Part shown: piece by piece, positions 46,401 to 56,436 of the stretch
Numbering within the stretch: the first letter of the stretch is position 1
Layout: each line of letters begins with the position of its first letter
Assembly: GCA_903813345.2 (NCBI GenBank)
Contig: CAIIXF020000011.1
Location: 6,408,571 to 6,472,570, forward strand
DNA: 64,000 bases
Origin: Owenia fusiformis
Lineage: Eukaryota > Annelida > Polychaeta > Sabellida > Oweniidae
Reading direction: 5' to 3'
The notes under the pieces: generated by a model
Seen by the model: only the letters and a program-made list of their open reading frames with translations
Database searches by the model: none
What the model was told of the DNA's origin: nothing
Program-made: the position numbers and the translations under genes

Positions 46401-48280
46401 ATTAGATGGAAGTAGAAATAATCTTGATTTGCACCATTAAAAATTCAGTCAAAGTGATATCATATTTGAAATTTACATGTAAAATTACATCTAGGAATGT
46501 GTTTTTGCAACTTTGAAAATTTAATTTTCTTTGAAAATGCAATTTCTAGGTCGAAGAGATTCCCCATAGACCCCATGTTAATAAAATCACAAGAAGTGAA
46601 ATATCTTTGCTTGTATTGGACAGATAACATTTTCTTTTACTGGGCATATTTTTTAATTTGTACTGTGTATAACTATCAGATACATAAGGTGATATGAAAA
46701 TTGAAACACTAAAGCTGATGAATATCCAAGTTTAGGGGAACTTTCTAATACCCTGCCATGTTATCGGCCCCGAATTAGCCTCCTGGCGGTGAAACTGGTA
46801 ACTGCCTATTCGCATCTGGTTTATTACATTGTAAAATCAGATCATCAGGTGATATACAGAATATCCTTTGTATCAAGATCATTTTCAAGAACGAAGCCAT
46901 ATATTCCAATGGGTCAAGCTGAGTATTTGATAAAGTCAGATACCGTTGTCACAAATGGCGGACATAACTGTCGCTTCAACTCTTTAATCATTTAGTCCTC
47001 GTTTCTCATGGGATTTTATCATCACTAATTCTGTGCATGTATTAAGCTCATGTGATGATGTATTATATGAAATCCAAACTATCAAATGGGGTCGTGAATC
47101 GCCACAATATAGCGTCTTCGATATCATCAATGACAACAGAATCTGAATTTGAGATAATTTACAAAGACAACAGCATATGGTAAATTATTTATTTATTTAG
47201 AAGCAAAGGTTAACTATTAAGTCTCCCACACACACAAGTCTTCAAATTCAAGCATATTTTCAAGCCTAAATATTGAACGAAACATAAGTTACAGTGAGTT
47301 ATAGAAGCTATAGTGTATGTATCCCTTAAAAGGGGTATTTTAAAAGGTAAATCAATAATTTCTGCTTAAATTTTTTATTATTATTTATTTTAAGTGAACT
47401 ACAGTCATCTATATTGGTCTAAAATGAAAGAAAAGTATTAATACTATGCATGGGTATAAGGTATGGAAAGTAAATTAAAAAGTATAGATGATGGTTTATC
47501 TGAAAATAATACAAATCCAAATTATATGGAAATACGTTTTATTTTTTTTCTCAAAAAGTGATAAAGCTATGAACATAGGGTTACTGCAGTCTCTCAACAC
47601 CATAATTGTACATATTCAGGAATATTTTTAAGCCCAAATCCTGAATAACACAAAAGTTACGGAAGTTGACTTAAGTATCCCCTTTAAAATAGGGGGTGTT
47701 TTAAGGGGTTAATCAACTATTTCTCCATAAATTATGATTTTCACACATTGAAAAATTTTTAATGCATAATTTAATGTACCATTGATCAATTTAAGCTATT
47801 TGAGATGTCTTTATGTTTCAATTATGAAAATAATAATTAGTTTTAAGTTTGGGGGTGAATTGTAGGGGGCGCCACCTATAGGACAATTTTTCACATTCGT
47901 TGCCGGGGCTAGGACAGAGAACCCAAGCTCAAAATAAGCCCAAGACCTTGCTCTACATGAATCCAGTGAGAAACTTAGGGGACAAACTTATTTTTTAAAA
48001 TTTGCTCAGCTGCTGACCTATATAATAGAATGCAGTTATGTGAAATAGCATCTTCGGATTGGCTGGAATTGGACACACATTGCCAAGCTATGTAAGGATA
48101 TTAATTTAAGAAGCTAAATGATTTTTCAAATGATCAAATGAGCGTGAAAATCCTACTGATTTAATTTTCCATTTTCAATTCTTTTTTTCAGTAACACGTC
48201 AAGGGCAGACATTTTTACGAATAAACAGTATAGAAGTTAACTTAGAGACATTACCAGACATGATTGGAAAACAAAAGTGA
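37352..48280 (+). CDS. MRPL21: Mitochondrial ribosomal protein L21, bL21m (gene span, 6 exons)
   Basis: bL21m is a protein of the large mitoribosomal subunit, imported into the mitochondrial matrix. Exons: 37352-37424, 40006-40177, 40781-40854, 41232-41451, 42120-42223 and 48192-48280. Borders are GT-AG, phases agree, and the total is 732 nt (243 residues plus stop); the human protein is slightly over 200. The L21 core is clear: GRLFAVVQVFGKQRKVTPED, then GDKIRLEKVLLVGSQDFTLI, GRPLLSRNMVNVEATVVEK, FTYKKRKDVRKMR and the C-terminal LRINSIEV. The first three exons (106 codons, Ser- and basic-rich) are the transit peptide and a variable N-terminal part. AATAAA is at 48375. The last intron contains a 5.3-kb inverted-repeat element. 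Confidence 0.94.
38050..38552. mobile_element. foldback element with about 145-bp arms
   Basis: Left arm 38050-38198, right arm 38408-38552. Paired words are CTTATTCTTTTGCCTGTACG and CGTACAGGCAAAAGAATAAG, and ATTTTAGCATTCTTTTC and GAAAAGAATGCTAAAAT. The centre has AAGATGGCGG and CCGGAAGTGG. No reading frame. Confidence 0.85.
38618..39071. mobile_element. hAT-like MITE
   Basis: Ends TAGTGTTGTCGCGAT and ATCGCGACAACACTA. The flanks are TGAGTTTG and CGAGTTTG (8-bp duplication with one mismatch). The inside repeats CATCGATG/ACATCGCGATG words. No transposase. Confidence 0.85.
40006..40177 (+). CDS. MRPL21: MRPL21 exon 2
   Basis: Acceptor ATTTTCAG, donor GTATGC. It reads VAPQVCSKLLLSSSESHQIP... 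to FTNRSN. Not conserved in sequence; placed by frame and phase. It lacks acidic clusters, fitting an extended transit/N-terminal region. Confidence 0.78.
40195..40412 (-). repeat. 'GCACCCACTTG' family repeat, reverse copy
   Basis: CCAGTGATCTCTCCAGCATT to CTGGGGAGATCAATGATT, with AAGTGGGCACAGCACCCACC and TTTGCACCCACTTAAAAATG. Starts 18 bp after MRPL21 exon 2. Confidence 0.75.
40781..40854 (+). CDS. MRPL21: MRPL21 exon 3
   Basis: 74 nt between TTTTTCTAG and GTAAAC: SSYGLKTKDRDLAKIQDPET followed by QDAK. Phase 2 in, phase 1 out; both neighbours agree. Confidence 0.8.
41232..41451 (+). CDS. MRPL21: MRPL21 exon 4 (L21 core)
   Basis: Acceptor TACCTTCAG, donor GTAAGA. It reads VAEQISNVAQDEHTLGRLFA, VVQVFGKQRKVTPEDIIV and IRLEKVLLVGSQDFTLIGRP, the beta-barrel core of L21. 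A stronger-looking acceptor at 41136-41147 would add 84 nt with an in-frame TAA at 41201, so it cannot give full-length protein. Confidence 0.93.
41590..41925 (+). repeat. degenerate AATCAATCAACTTGTAGTTTA repeat in MRPL21 intron 4
   Basis: Words such as CAATCAACTTGTAGTTTAA, CAATCAATTTATAGTTTAAA and CAATCAACTTATAGTTTCAG recur at irregular 25-60-bp spacing, ending at a C-run. A decayed minisatellite. Confidence 0.7.
42120..42223 (+). CDS. MRPL21: MRPL21 exon 5
   Basis: 104 nt, RNMVNVEATVVEKTLEYVKI then FFTYKKRKDVRKMR, acceptor TATTTTCAG, donor GTAAGT. It carries the lysine/arginine-rich rRNA-binding segment of L21. Confidence 0.93.
43891..44501. mobile_element. MITE with TACAGGGTRTTTCATAT ends
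   Basis: TACAGGGTATTTCATAT and ATATGAAACACCCTGTA face each other; TA on both tips fits a Tc1/mariner-type TA target. It is an imperfect foldback, for example ATAGGATTGCAAAGTTTCAG against CTGAAACTATGCAATCCTAT. Nested in the 5.3-kb element. Confidence 0.75.
44690..45700 (+). repeat. decaying 66-bp minisatellite of CTGGTTGTGCTTTAATAACC
   Basis: Three nearly exact units at 44753-44955 (CTTAGTAGCCCTTGGGGACT, GCTTAGAATGCTTGGTGT). Around them are many diverged units in which TGGTTGTGCTTT, TTGGTTCCTTAATAG and GTGATTCC words recur to 45700. Part of the pattern reappears inverted to about 45960 (GGCACAACCAG). Confidence 0.85.
48192..48280 (+). CDS. MRPL21: MRPL21 exon 6 (stop codon)
   Basis: Acceptor CTTTTTTTCAG. 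It reads TRQGQTFLRINSIEVNLETL, PDMIGKQK, stop TGA. LRINSIE matches the C-terminus of animal MRPL21. It lies 6 kb from exon 5. Confidence 0.92.
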
Positions 48281-48374
48281 GATAAAGACCAACATAAGTT
48301 GTTGTTTTTTTTATAAAAGGATTGTGTGAAAGTTGCTAAAAATATCAGGTGGAACTAGCACCATCTGCAGTGCC

Positions 48375-48380
48375 AATAAA
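48375..48380 (+). terminator. MRPL21: MRPL21 polyadenylation signal
   Basis: AATAAA 95 bp after the stop codon, the first one downstream. Confidence 0.6.
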
Positions 48381-48424
48381 ATAAGACACTAAATGAGGTA
48401 CTCACTGATGAATTTCTAGATACT

Positions 48425-48665
48425 GTACATAATTGGCAGTACCAAGGAACTTCTTGGATCCAATGGACCTTTAGGCACCAACATAATTCACACTATCACT
48501 TTCAATTAACCAATATAATTGGCAGTGTCAATGAACTTTTAGGTACCAACACTATTGGCTGTAATAAGAAACTTTGGTACCTGCTTTGGCAGTACCAATT
48601 AACTCAAAAGTAATTGGCAGTACCAATAGGTACCAATGAACGTAATTGGTGGTACCAAAATAAGA
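48425..48665 (+). repeat. degenerate ATTGGCAGTACCAAT repeat
   Basis: About eight irregular copies of AATTGGCAGTACCAA/TAGGTACCAA words, directly downstream of MRPL21. Confidence 0.7.
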
Positions 48666-48825
48666 TTAGTCAAACAGGATTGTCATTTTCGCCGAGACAT
48701 TAAAAATGATTTTTTGTTGACAAATATGAATTGAAATTTGTCCACTGTGTTTGAATAAAATCTTTATACTCTGATAGTTATTCTCCAAAACTTGTTAAGA
48801 TATGTATTAAGGCATGTTATTCTAG

Positions 48826-48985
48826 TTATGTCACCACTTATAGTTATGTCACCACCAAGTGGTGACATAATTGTTATGATTGTCAACTTTTTGTGAATTG
48901 TGCTCGGCTGTTGGTGTTCAGCAATCAGCGTTTGGCTTTGTAACAAATAGCAAGTGGTGACATTTTGCATGTTAATGCCTTGTTG
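48826..48985 (-). repeat. dispersed 'gtcacca' repeat, reverse copy
   Basis: AGTTATGTCACCACCAAGTG-GTGACATAA at one end and GTGACATTTTGCATGTTAAT at the other; same family as 5073-5202. Confidence 0.7.
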
Positions 48986-48989
48986 AATT

Positions 48990-49400
48990 TACAGTAAAAC
49001 ATGTCTTAGTGAACACCTCTAGTGAACACCTGTGTTTAAAGAACACCACCTTCATTAATGTTAGATATAAGGAAGGGTCAAAGGCTTGGAACAAGATATT
49101 GGAAGGGGCCATACAGACTTGGAATAAGATATTGGGAGGGCCAGAGACTTGGAATAAGATATTGGGAGGGCCAGAGACTTGGAATAAGATATTGGGAGGG
49201 CCAGAGACTTGGAATAAGATATTGGGAGGGACCAGATACTTGATGTGATATATTAGCCAGATGAACACCACCTTCAAGACACATTTTTCATTGACTCCTG
49301 TATAAAATTCCCTCTCTGTAGTAAACATCTACTTACAATGAACACATTCTTGTGGCTCCATTAGGTGCTCACTATATACAGGTGTTGCTGTTTACTGTTG
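48990..49400. mobile_element. pogo-like MITE with an internal 30-bp minisatellite
   Basis: Starts TACAGTAAAACATGTCTTAG and ends in a worn complementary tip near 49400. The body has GAACACC words. At 49085-49232 five units of 30 bp (TTGGAATAAGATATTGGGAG plus GGCCAGAGAC) form a tandem array. Because 30 is a multiple of three, all frames across it look open. Confidence 0.75.
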
Positions 49401-49667
49401 GTATATAAAGATATGTTTCACCCCCAAAATCTAATCTGATTTTCGACGCTGTTTCGGTGCCAAAATTTGGTGTCAAATGGACTGACTAGTCCGGTGGCAA
49501 ATTTTGGTGTCGAAAGGTTTCGGTGCCGGAACAGCACCGAATGTTTTCGATGCTGAAATGGCGCCGAATTATATTGGCTGTGTATAAGGCGGTATTACAT
49601 ACCTAGGAAAGCATTCGTATGGAAGTCAATGGGAAATGGGGATGTTTAGGATATTAAGGTATGTTTC

Positions 49668-50054
49668 CTTCACTCTTGCCTAAATATACAGCCTCCCAAG
49701 GTCAGCCTATATTATAGATCTCAGGCATATTTCACATAATAGTGACATAACCTTTTAGTATAGATGTGCAACTTATCTACATCCTATTTTGATACTTAAG
49801 TCAAATAGTACAAAAATCGATATCACTTTTTTATCTAGATTTTAATTTTCTGAATATTCTGTGAATAAAACATGCTTTTTATTATATGAATATCTGATAT
49901 TGCCATCATATCAGTAGAACATTTAAGGATTTAAGTGTTCTGATGGCTGGAATTGGACACGCCTTGCCTCGTTATGCGTGAATTTCATATTTAACACTTG
50001 GAAGATCATTTATAGGCTGACCTTGGGAGGCTGTATATTTGGGCAATAGTGAAG
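49668..50054. mobile_element. MITE with 40-bp inverted ends
   Basis: CTTCACTCTTGCCTAAATAT-ACAGCCTCCCAAGG faces CCTTGGGAGGCTGTATATTT-GGGCAATAGTGAAG. It contains GGCTGGAATTGGACAC, also seen at 48060-48075. Confidence 0.8.
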
Positions 50055-50749
50055 ATTTTGTTAAAAAGATTCATATTTTGGATAAAATTTTAAAAGTGTT
50101 CATTTTAGATACAAGATCATTTTTGAAAGTTTTTCACTTAAAAGAGATGATAATTCTAGAAATATGTTTACTTCAGACATAAGATTTTGCTAGAAAGGTG
50201 CTCACTTCACACAAGCTCATTCTAGAAATTTTTTACTTTGAACAAGTTCATTCTCGAAAATTTTTCACTTAATCAGTTAAGAGATAATAATGTTCACTAT
50301 ACTTATCCTCTAAGCCGTCTATTTAAAGTACATTTCACATCTAAATTTTTCTAAAGCCATTACATGCTCTCTGTTAGTTTCATTTTGCCTTAAGTTTTTT
50401 CTTCTGTTTAATGACCTTGAACAACATATTCAATATCTAGACAAACATCAACACTTATCTCAATAGATGTCAGTCTGACATCTCCGTATTTGTTCAGTTA
50501 TTCTAGTGCATAGCAGAATGACAGGTCCCTATTTGAAATTCAGTTTCATTCATGATTCAAGCTAAAGACCTGCTGAAATCTAATTTGAAATGGTGACTGC
50601 ATTTCGTGCCTTATCTTGACTTGATATTGGAGGAACTTAGCCTAGCCTATCCTGGATTTAGTACTATATAATCAAGGACCATGTGGATATGTTTTATCAG
50701 CGAAGATTACCTGCAAACATTGGATCACCTACAGGATAGCTAGCACACA
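50055..50749. other. sequence upstream of the signal-peptide exon
   Basis: Likely holds the promoter and 5' untranslated region of the gene starting at 50750. No TATA box or other decisive motif is evident. Confidence 0.35.
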
Positions 50750-50825
50750 ATGATAAATTTCTTCTTTAGTTGTTATATCTTGGGATTTGTCTGCTTTCAC
50801 AGGGTTTTAACTCAGACTGAGCAAG
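50750..50825 (+). CDS. first coding exon of a secreted or membrane protein
   Basis: 25 codons plus one base from ATG to a consensus donor (CAAG-GTAAGT). The peptide MINFFFSCYILGFVCFHRVL followed by TQTEQ is a typical signal peptide. The phase-1 donor is the usual arrangement before modular extracellular domains (Ig, EGF, LDLA). No second exon was found in the remaining 13 kb, so the first intron is long and the protein unidentified. Confidence 0.6.
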
Positions 50826-51790
50826 GTAAGTGACCATTTATGATATATATTTTTATAGAAATGGCATAGTGGGTGGGTAGGTGTGTGTAGAAGAAAAGAG
50901 GAGGCATGTTTTTTAAAGTTGATATGTTTTGGGTGTTTCAGAAAACACCTGTCAGAAAACACATGTCAGAAAACACATGTCGATTGAAAAAGGATGTGTT
51001 TAATTGAAATAAACAAATTGCAAATTGTTGATAATATTTTTAATGATGGAGCAGAAAATGGTGTGTATTTCAAAATTGATTGACAGGGATTAACTAATTT
51101 TAGATTGTTCACACTGTTTTTCGATAGCCTACCAAAAAACGGCAGGCTGATATTCCAAATTGATTTGCAAAAGGAATGTGCTTGATAGGATAATTAAAGT
51201 GATATTAAATTGTTCAAAGGTTATTTTTCACTCTGTAGTATACCAGAAAATGTATTCAGTATTCAGAAAGTAATTAATGTTTTACCATTATGTTAATAGG
51301 TTGTAAAAATATATACAGTGCTTCAAGTAAGCAAGAAGTATGTTTAGAGTAATGTGTATTTAATTGATTTTAATTGATTTTTTATCTTTAAGATATGGTT
51401 ATTCATTAATTACCAGTGTCATACAATGGGTAAATGGATTTAGTTGCATGCCATAGATTTATATGTTTTACTTATTTTTGAAAGTATTTTTAAATGGAAG
51501 CTGTCATCCTTGGTCCAAGGGTATTTCAATTCTTTCCTGAGCTATGTAATAGCAAAGACCTGATCAAGAAGGATGGAAAACTATATATAACTTTTTAGTG
51601 ATACAACTGTTTTCATTTCTTGTCGCATATACTTTGACTAGACTTGTATAGTTGTGTTTACTCTTAAATACGATTACATTGATTTACAATCAAAGTTCAT
51701 TTTTGAAAAACGTGTGCATAGATCTAGTTATTGATTTATTTATTTTATATTCATAGACTTAAAGTATGATCTTAAGCACTTTTTGCTAAG
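50826..51790. other. AT-rich intron-like sequence
   Basis: After the donor at 50826 a small repeat CAGAAAACACCTGT/CAGAAAACACATGT occurs at 50939-50980. Nothing else recognised. Confidence 0.4.
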
Positions 51791-51975
51791 TACAGTAGAA
51801 ACTGCGAAGTGGAACACCTCTGTAAGTGGAACGGGTTTTTAAAAGTCCTGTGGTCCATTGACTCTGTGTTAATGTACCTCTCTGTAAGTGGAACACCTCT
51901 GTAAGTGGAACACCTTGTAAGTGGAACTCTTTTTTGTGGTACCAAGGGTGTTCCACTTACACAGGTTCTACTGTA
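51791..51975. mobile_element. pogo/Tigger-like MITE
   Basis: TACAGTAGAAACTGCGAAGT to ACACAGGTTCTACTGTA. The body is repeated GTAAGTGGAACACCT words. TACAGTARAACC-type tips with a TA target are typical of pogo-group elements. Confidence 0.75.
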
Positions 51976-52012
51976 TTCTTAAGGAAGAGTCTGTTATATG
52001 AAAGGATAGTTA

Positions 52013-52199
52013 TACAGTAAAACCTTTCTAATCAGAAAGTCACAGGGTCCTCTCAAAGTGTTCAGATTAGCAGGTGTTCACATTTCAATGTTTTCTTAAT
52101 ATGTGAGTCTGGAGATGACAAAATTGGGATCGAGAATAAGTGTTCGCATTGAGAGGTGTTCAGATTAGAAAAGTGTTCAAATATACAGGTTTCACTGTA
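52013..52199. mobile_element. pogo/Tigger-like MITE
   Basis: TACAGTAAAACCTTTCTAAT to ATACAGGTTTCACTGTA, with GTGTTCAGATTAG words. Only 38 bp after the preceding element. Confidence 0.75.
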
Positions 52200-52235
52200 C
52201 CATGAATATTGCTATTTTACTGAAGATGTAGTGTG

Positions 52236-52396
52236 TAGGCCCTGGGCAAAAAACTTTCAAAATCATGCAGTTTTTCACCATTCTGAGCACTTTTTAAGTG
52301 ATTTTGGCCATTTTCGGACCAAAATTTCACAAGTGAACCTCCCCTGGAATTTTTCAAAAAGTGAACCCACCTTGGCAAATCCTTGCTATGGGCCTG
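52236..52396. mobile_element. worn relative of the CAGGCC...GGGCCTG MITE
   Basis: It ends GCTATGGGCCTG and contains AAGTGATTTTGGCCATTTT and TTTTTCAAAAAGTGAACCC, as in the copy at 62897-63048. The left tip is degraded. Confidence 0.6.
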
Positions 52397-53239
52397 AGTG
52401 TTTGATCACCATACTTAAAGTAGGCATTGTTACCCATGTATGAGCCTTTAAGAATTATTTTGTTACCCATGTTTGAGCCTTTAAGAATTACTATTCCCTT
52501 GCAATACAAGGTCAGGTTGAACTGGACTTTTGACATTTTGAATTTCTGTTTTACTGACAAACATTTGCTTGGCCTACTTTAATCTTTTAGACAAATATTA
52601 CAAGACAAATTTTTCAGAATACTAGAATTACTGTATCGGTGTTTGCTATTGCATTCTGTTGTATCCATACATTAAAAACAGGTCCCATAGGTGCTAAATT
52701 AAAACACATAAGTTATATTTTACTAGTAATTTTTGATGATGGATTCTAAAATCATTTCACCTTATTTTGTTGTCTTGACCTATTTATGTGTTATTGGGGT
52801 TTAGATATGGGGTTTATCTTGATGAAAAATGGTATATATCTGCAGAAACTGAATACGGTATATGAGGGCTATGTTATGGAAGGTTATGGATATGGGGTAT
52901 ATCCTGAGGGAAATATAGATATTCTGTCAAGGGCTAAAGAGGGTATAGAGTAAGATATCGTAGTTTTCTCGGAAAATTATTGAACTGATCTGGTCAAAAA
53001 CTTTTGGGCAAAGATGCAACTGAGTAGGGAGATTGTTCCATTTCCTGCCAGTGACAGATATGATTTTTATATCCAACTATTATCTCCTTGAATCACTACT
53101 TGAATCACATGTAGTACATGGTATAGAAGGTTACATTGCCTTACTGAAAGATACATTTTAGATTTTTATAAGTGACAGTTTAAGTGCATGTATTTAATAG
53201 ATATCAAGGGTCTAAAACATTTTGAACAAGATTGCACAT

Positions 53240-53421
53240 TACAGTAAAACTTGTGTATAGTGAACATTTTTTTGCCAAGAAAAAACGTTCACTGTAGGAA
53301 GGTGTTCACTAGAGAGAGGGTAATTTATACAGAAGTCAGTGGACTATGTGAGTAGGAAGGGTGTCCACTAGGGACAGGTGTTCACTAGAGGGAGGTGTTC
53401 ACTAAGACAGGTTTTACTGTA
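53240..53421. mobile_element. pogo/Tigger-like MITE
   Basis: TACAGTAAAACTTGTGTATA to AGACAGGTTTTACTGTA. The inside repeats GGTGTTCACTAGAG(G/A)GAG words. Confidence 0.78.
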
Positions 53422-55875
53422 TTTATGATTTTACATAACCGCTGATCACCGTACACTAGTTTGAATTTAAAAGACACCATGAACATTTATACCTTGGAAA
53501 CCGAAAATGGAAAATAGCATCAAGAAAGTGAAAAAAAGTGTCATGCTAAAATGATATCATAACTTCAAAGAAGAATTTTGCATGATGGATATTTAATTTA
53601 AATTTAAAGCCATAATTTAATGAAACAGAAAATGTTTTTAAATGCTAAATTTCAAATTTACCGTATATTTTGGTTTTCCCAACTATCAAATTATAATGAT
53701 GTCACCATCTCAAGGAAGTTGAGCAATAGGGATTTGATTTAAGTTGGGAAAACCTATTAATACTATTAATTTAAAATAAGGACATACATAAGAATCAAAT
53801 ATGCCTACTTTGTTTACATGCCTTGTTACAATGATATTTTGATAATTTAGATGCTTAAATTGATAATTAAAATCAAACTGACCCTACATCTTAGTTGCAA
53901 ACCGCAGCTGCAACTTAAGGAAGTACCAACCGATTGAATTTTACATTTAATTTTTCTACCTTTGATCATATATCCTAAATAACTTCTTTCATATTTGGAT
54001 ATCATTTCAAAAATCAAAACTCAAGATGGGGTATCAATACATAGGATCAAAGATTGCGGAACAATGAGTTGATATACATGTAACAGACATTGTATCTTTA
54101 ATAATTTAACAATGTTTTCGGGTTTGCAGATTTGGTCGAGCAGCCTTAAGGGCCAGATAAAACTCCAAAACATTTCTGAAAGTCTAGGTCATTGTGATCG
54201 ATCATTTTTTATTATTCAGTTATTGAAAGATTCTTGATTTGTTTTCAAATATAAGTGCTATACATGTCATTGAAAACAAGAGGCATACACTCCCCTCCAT
54301 AAGTTTAGCAACCTGGCAACTGGAAAGTTTCATTGGAAAGCATCAAAGTCTGTCAATGTCAATCTTAATTGTGTTCATTATTTACAACAGTTTGGATATT
54401 TATGACAAAAATTAAATATTTAAAATCACCAAACACAGGCGAGCTTTGATGCATGATCCAAATGATAACTTTCGGTTGCCAAATTTATGGAGGGAAGTGT
54501 ACATCTCTATACATGATTGATGTCAAAGGCCACAACTTTGCTTGAATATCAATAATCCCAAAGGTTTGGCAGTAATTGAAATGAAAATGTAAAAGAATCG
54601 GAAATTTACAAAAATGATTAATATAAAATGTATACAAGGAAAATGAATTCTTATTAATATTTATGTATTTTTTCATTTTTTCATTTATTGCTGAGCACAA
54701 TGTAGTTTCAGTTTGTGTTTAATCTCATGAATACCAGAGCATTTTTCATCTTTTTCTTGCTTATGTCATATTTCTTCTTAGTGTACACAATACTTGATAG
54801 TTATATTACTGAACATAGAAAAAACACATATATTTTTTCACATTTTGTGTAAATTGAACAAAATTTGTGATTTTAGTGAAGAATTCAGTGACTGATATCC
54901 ATCGCCCTAATTTTACATTTTTTGTCAAAATGTCTCACTATTCACACCATTTTGACAAGAGTGCATACATATTTCAATAGGGTGGCATGTAATTTTCTAA
55001 TTTTCAATAGTGTACACTCCCAATTGCTCTAATCCTGAGGAAAGCACTGAATGTATTTCAGAAAAAAATTAATGGGAGTATAGTATTGTAATGAACTGAT
55101 TCAATGTGGCATAAACCTCTATTCATATCTCCTTTGATAGACATAACCTTATACTTGTATTATATAGTGACTGTTAACTGCATCTCTTGCAAAAATCATT
55201 CTGCCATCTTAATAGTTAGAATGTAATTGACCACCATGTCTGTTTTATTCTTTGGAGGATTCAATTATGATCATTCAAAGCAACTGACCTACGGCAAGTT
55301 TGAACTTTTAATTTGCGTTTCAATTAAAATGCTATAACTCAGTATACCTTATAGATGTTTAACTGTCTTGGCCATAAAACTGAAATCATAAAAAGTTGAA
55401 ATTTTGACAGACAAATTACTATAGGTGAAACTTCATATGAGTTATAGCTGAGGCGCATGATAAAATCTAAAACTACTACGGTTGTCAAAAGTTCTAAAGA
55501 AGTCTTGTCTATACATCTTTTTCAGTCGTTTCAACGCCAACTTTATTTCTTTACATATTTTAATTTAACTTTATAAAGCAAACTTCAAACTAAGAGTGAA
55601 CTTGTTTTCATCATTCCTCACCCTTAAAAATAACATGATAAAATTTTTAACAAAAAAGTGAAAAATATAAAATAATTTAAATTGTTTGAAAGTTATATTA
55701 TTATTTTCTGATAGTTATAATCATTTCTTTTGATTATAGGTCTTCAGTTATGTAGTAAATGAGATTTTCAGCAGACGAGTCAGTCATTTAAAAACTGATA
55801 ACTGTTTTTGTATCTCTATACCTTTCTAAGGAGTAACAAAACTGTAGTACATTATGAAACTATAACATCTGATTT
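53422..55875. other. no recognised gene or element
   Basis: Low-GC sequence without splice-bounded frames, long inverted repeats or clear tandem arrays. Presumably intron or intergenic. Confidence 0.4.
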
Positions 55876-55876
55876 G

Positions 55877-56277
55877 GTTGCATTTCTCTTATCTAATTGG
55901 TTGCATTTCTCTTATCTAATTGGTTGCATTTCTCTTATCTGATTTGGTTGCATTTCTCTTATCTGATTCGGTTGCATTTCTCATATCTGATTTGGTTGCA
56001 TTTCTCTTATCTGATTTGGTTGCATTTCTCTTATCTGATTTGGTTGCATTTCTCTTATCTGATTTGGTTGCATTTCTCTTATCTGATTAGGTTGCATTTC
56101 TCTTATCTGATTTTGTTGCATTTCTCATCTAATTTGGTGGCATCTCTTATCAGATTTGGTTGTATTTTTCTTATCTGATTTGGTTGCATTTTTCTTATCT
56201 GATTAGGTTGCATTTCTTTTATCTGATTTGGTTGTATTTCTTATCTAATTTGGTTGCATTTCTCTTATCAGATTTGG
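55877..56277 (+). repeat. 24-bp minisatellite, about 17 units
   Basis: GGTTGCATTTCTCTTATCTG plus ATTT, varied at a few sites. Because 24 is a multiple of three, a frame reading WLHFSYLI over and over stays open; this is not a gene. Confidence 0.95.
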
Positions 56278-56303
56278 ATTTCATTTCAAATAATATGTTA
56301 TCT

Positions 56304-56436
56304 AATTTTAAGTTCTGGGAACTCCAAATATTCCAGATTCCACTTATGGAGGATGGGCATATTGTTTTATAAGCCCAGTATGCCCATCCTCCATAAGTGG
56401 AATTTGGAATGTTTAGAGTTCCCAGAACTTAAAATT
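56304..56436. mobile_element. 133-bp hairpin element
   Basis: AATTTTAAGTTCTGGGAACT pairs with AGTTCCCAGAACTTAAAATT, and CCACTTATGGAGGATGGGCA-TA with its exact complement, around a 17-bp loop. It lies 25 bp after the 24-bp minisatellite. Confidence 0.9.

Larger units (their letters stand above)
42703..48021. mobile_element. 5.3-kb element with about 0.75-kb inverted arms in MRPL21 intron 5
   Basis: 42703-43440 and 47225-48021 are inverted copies: TAGGTCAGCAGCTGAGC at the left end and GCTCAGCTGCTGACCTA at the right. They share TTGGGCTTATTTTGAGCTTG, GTTCTCTGTCCTAGCCCCGG and AAGACATCTCAAATAGCTTA. A shorter inverted pair lies inside (about 44550-44640 against 46010-46110, around ATTGTGC(C/T)-type words). 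I see no transposase frame. Target duplication unclear. Confidence 0.8.

Noticed and set aside
49009-49328. Overlapping long frames on both strands
   Set aside because: Product of the 30-bp tandem repeat inside a pogo-like MITE; open on several frames at once and without splice or start context.
55897-56372. Open frames repeating WLHFSYLI, looking like a repetitive membrane protein
   Set aside because: They come from a 24-bp minisatellite; any repeat with a period divisible by three and no stop gives such a frame.
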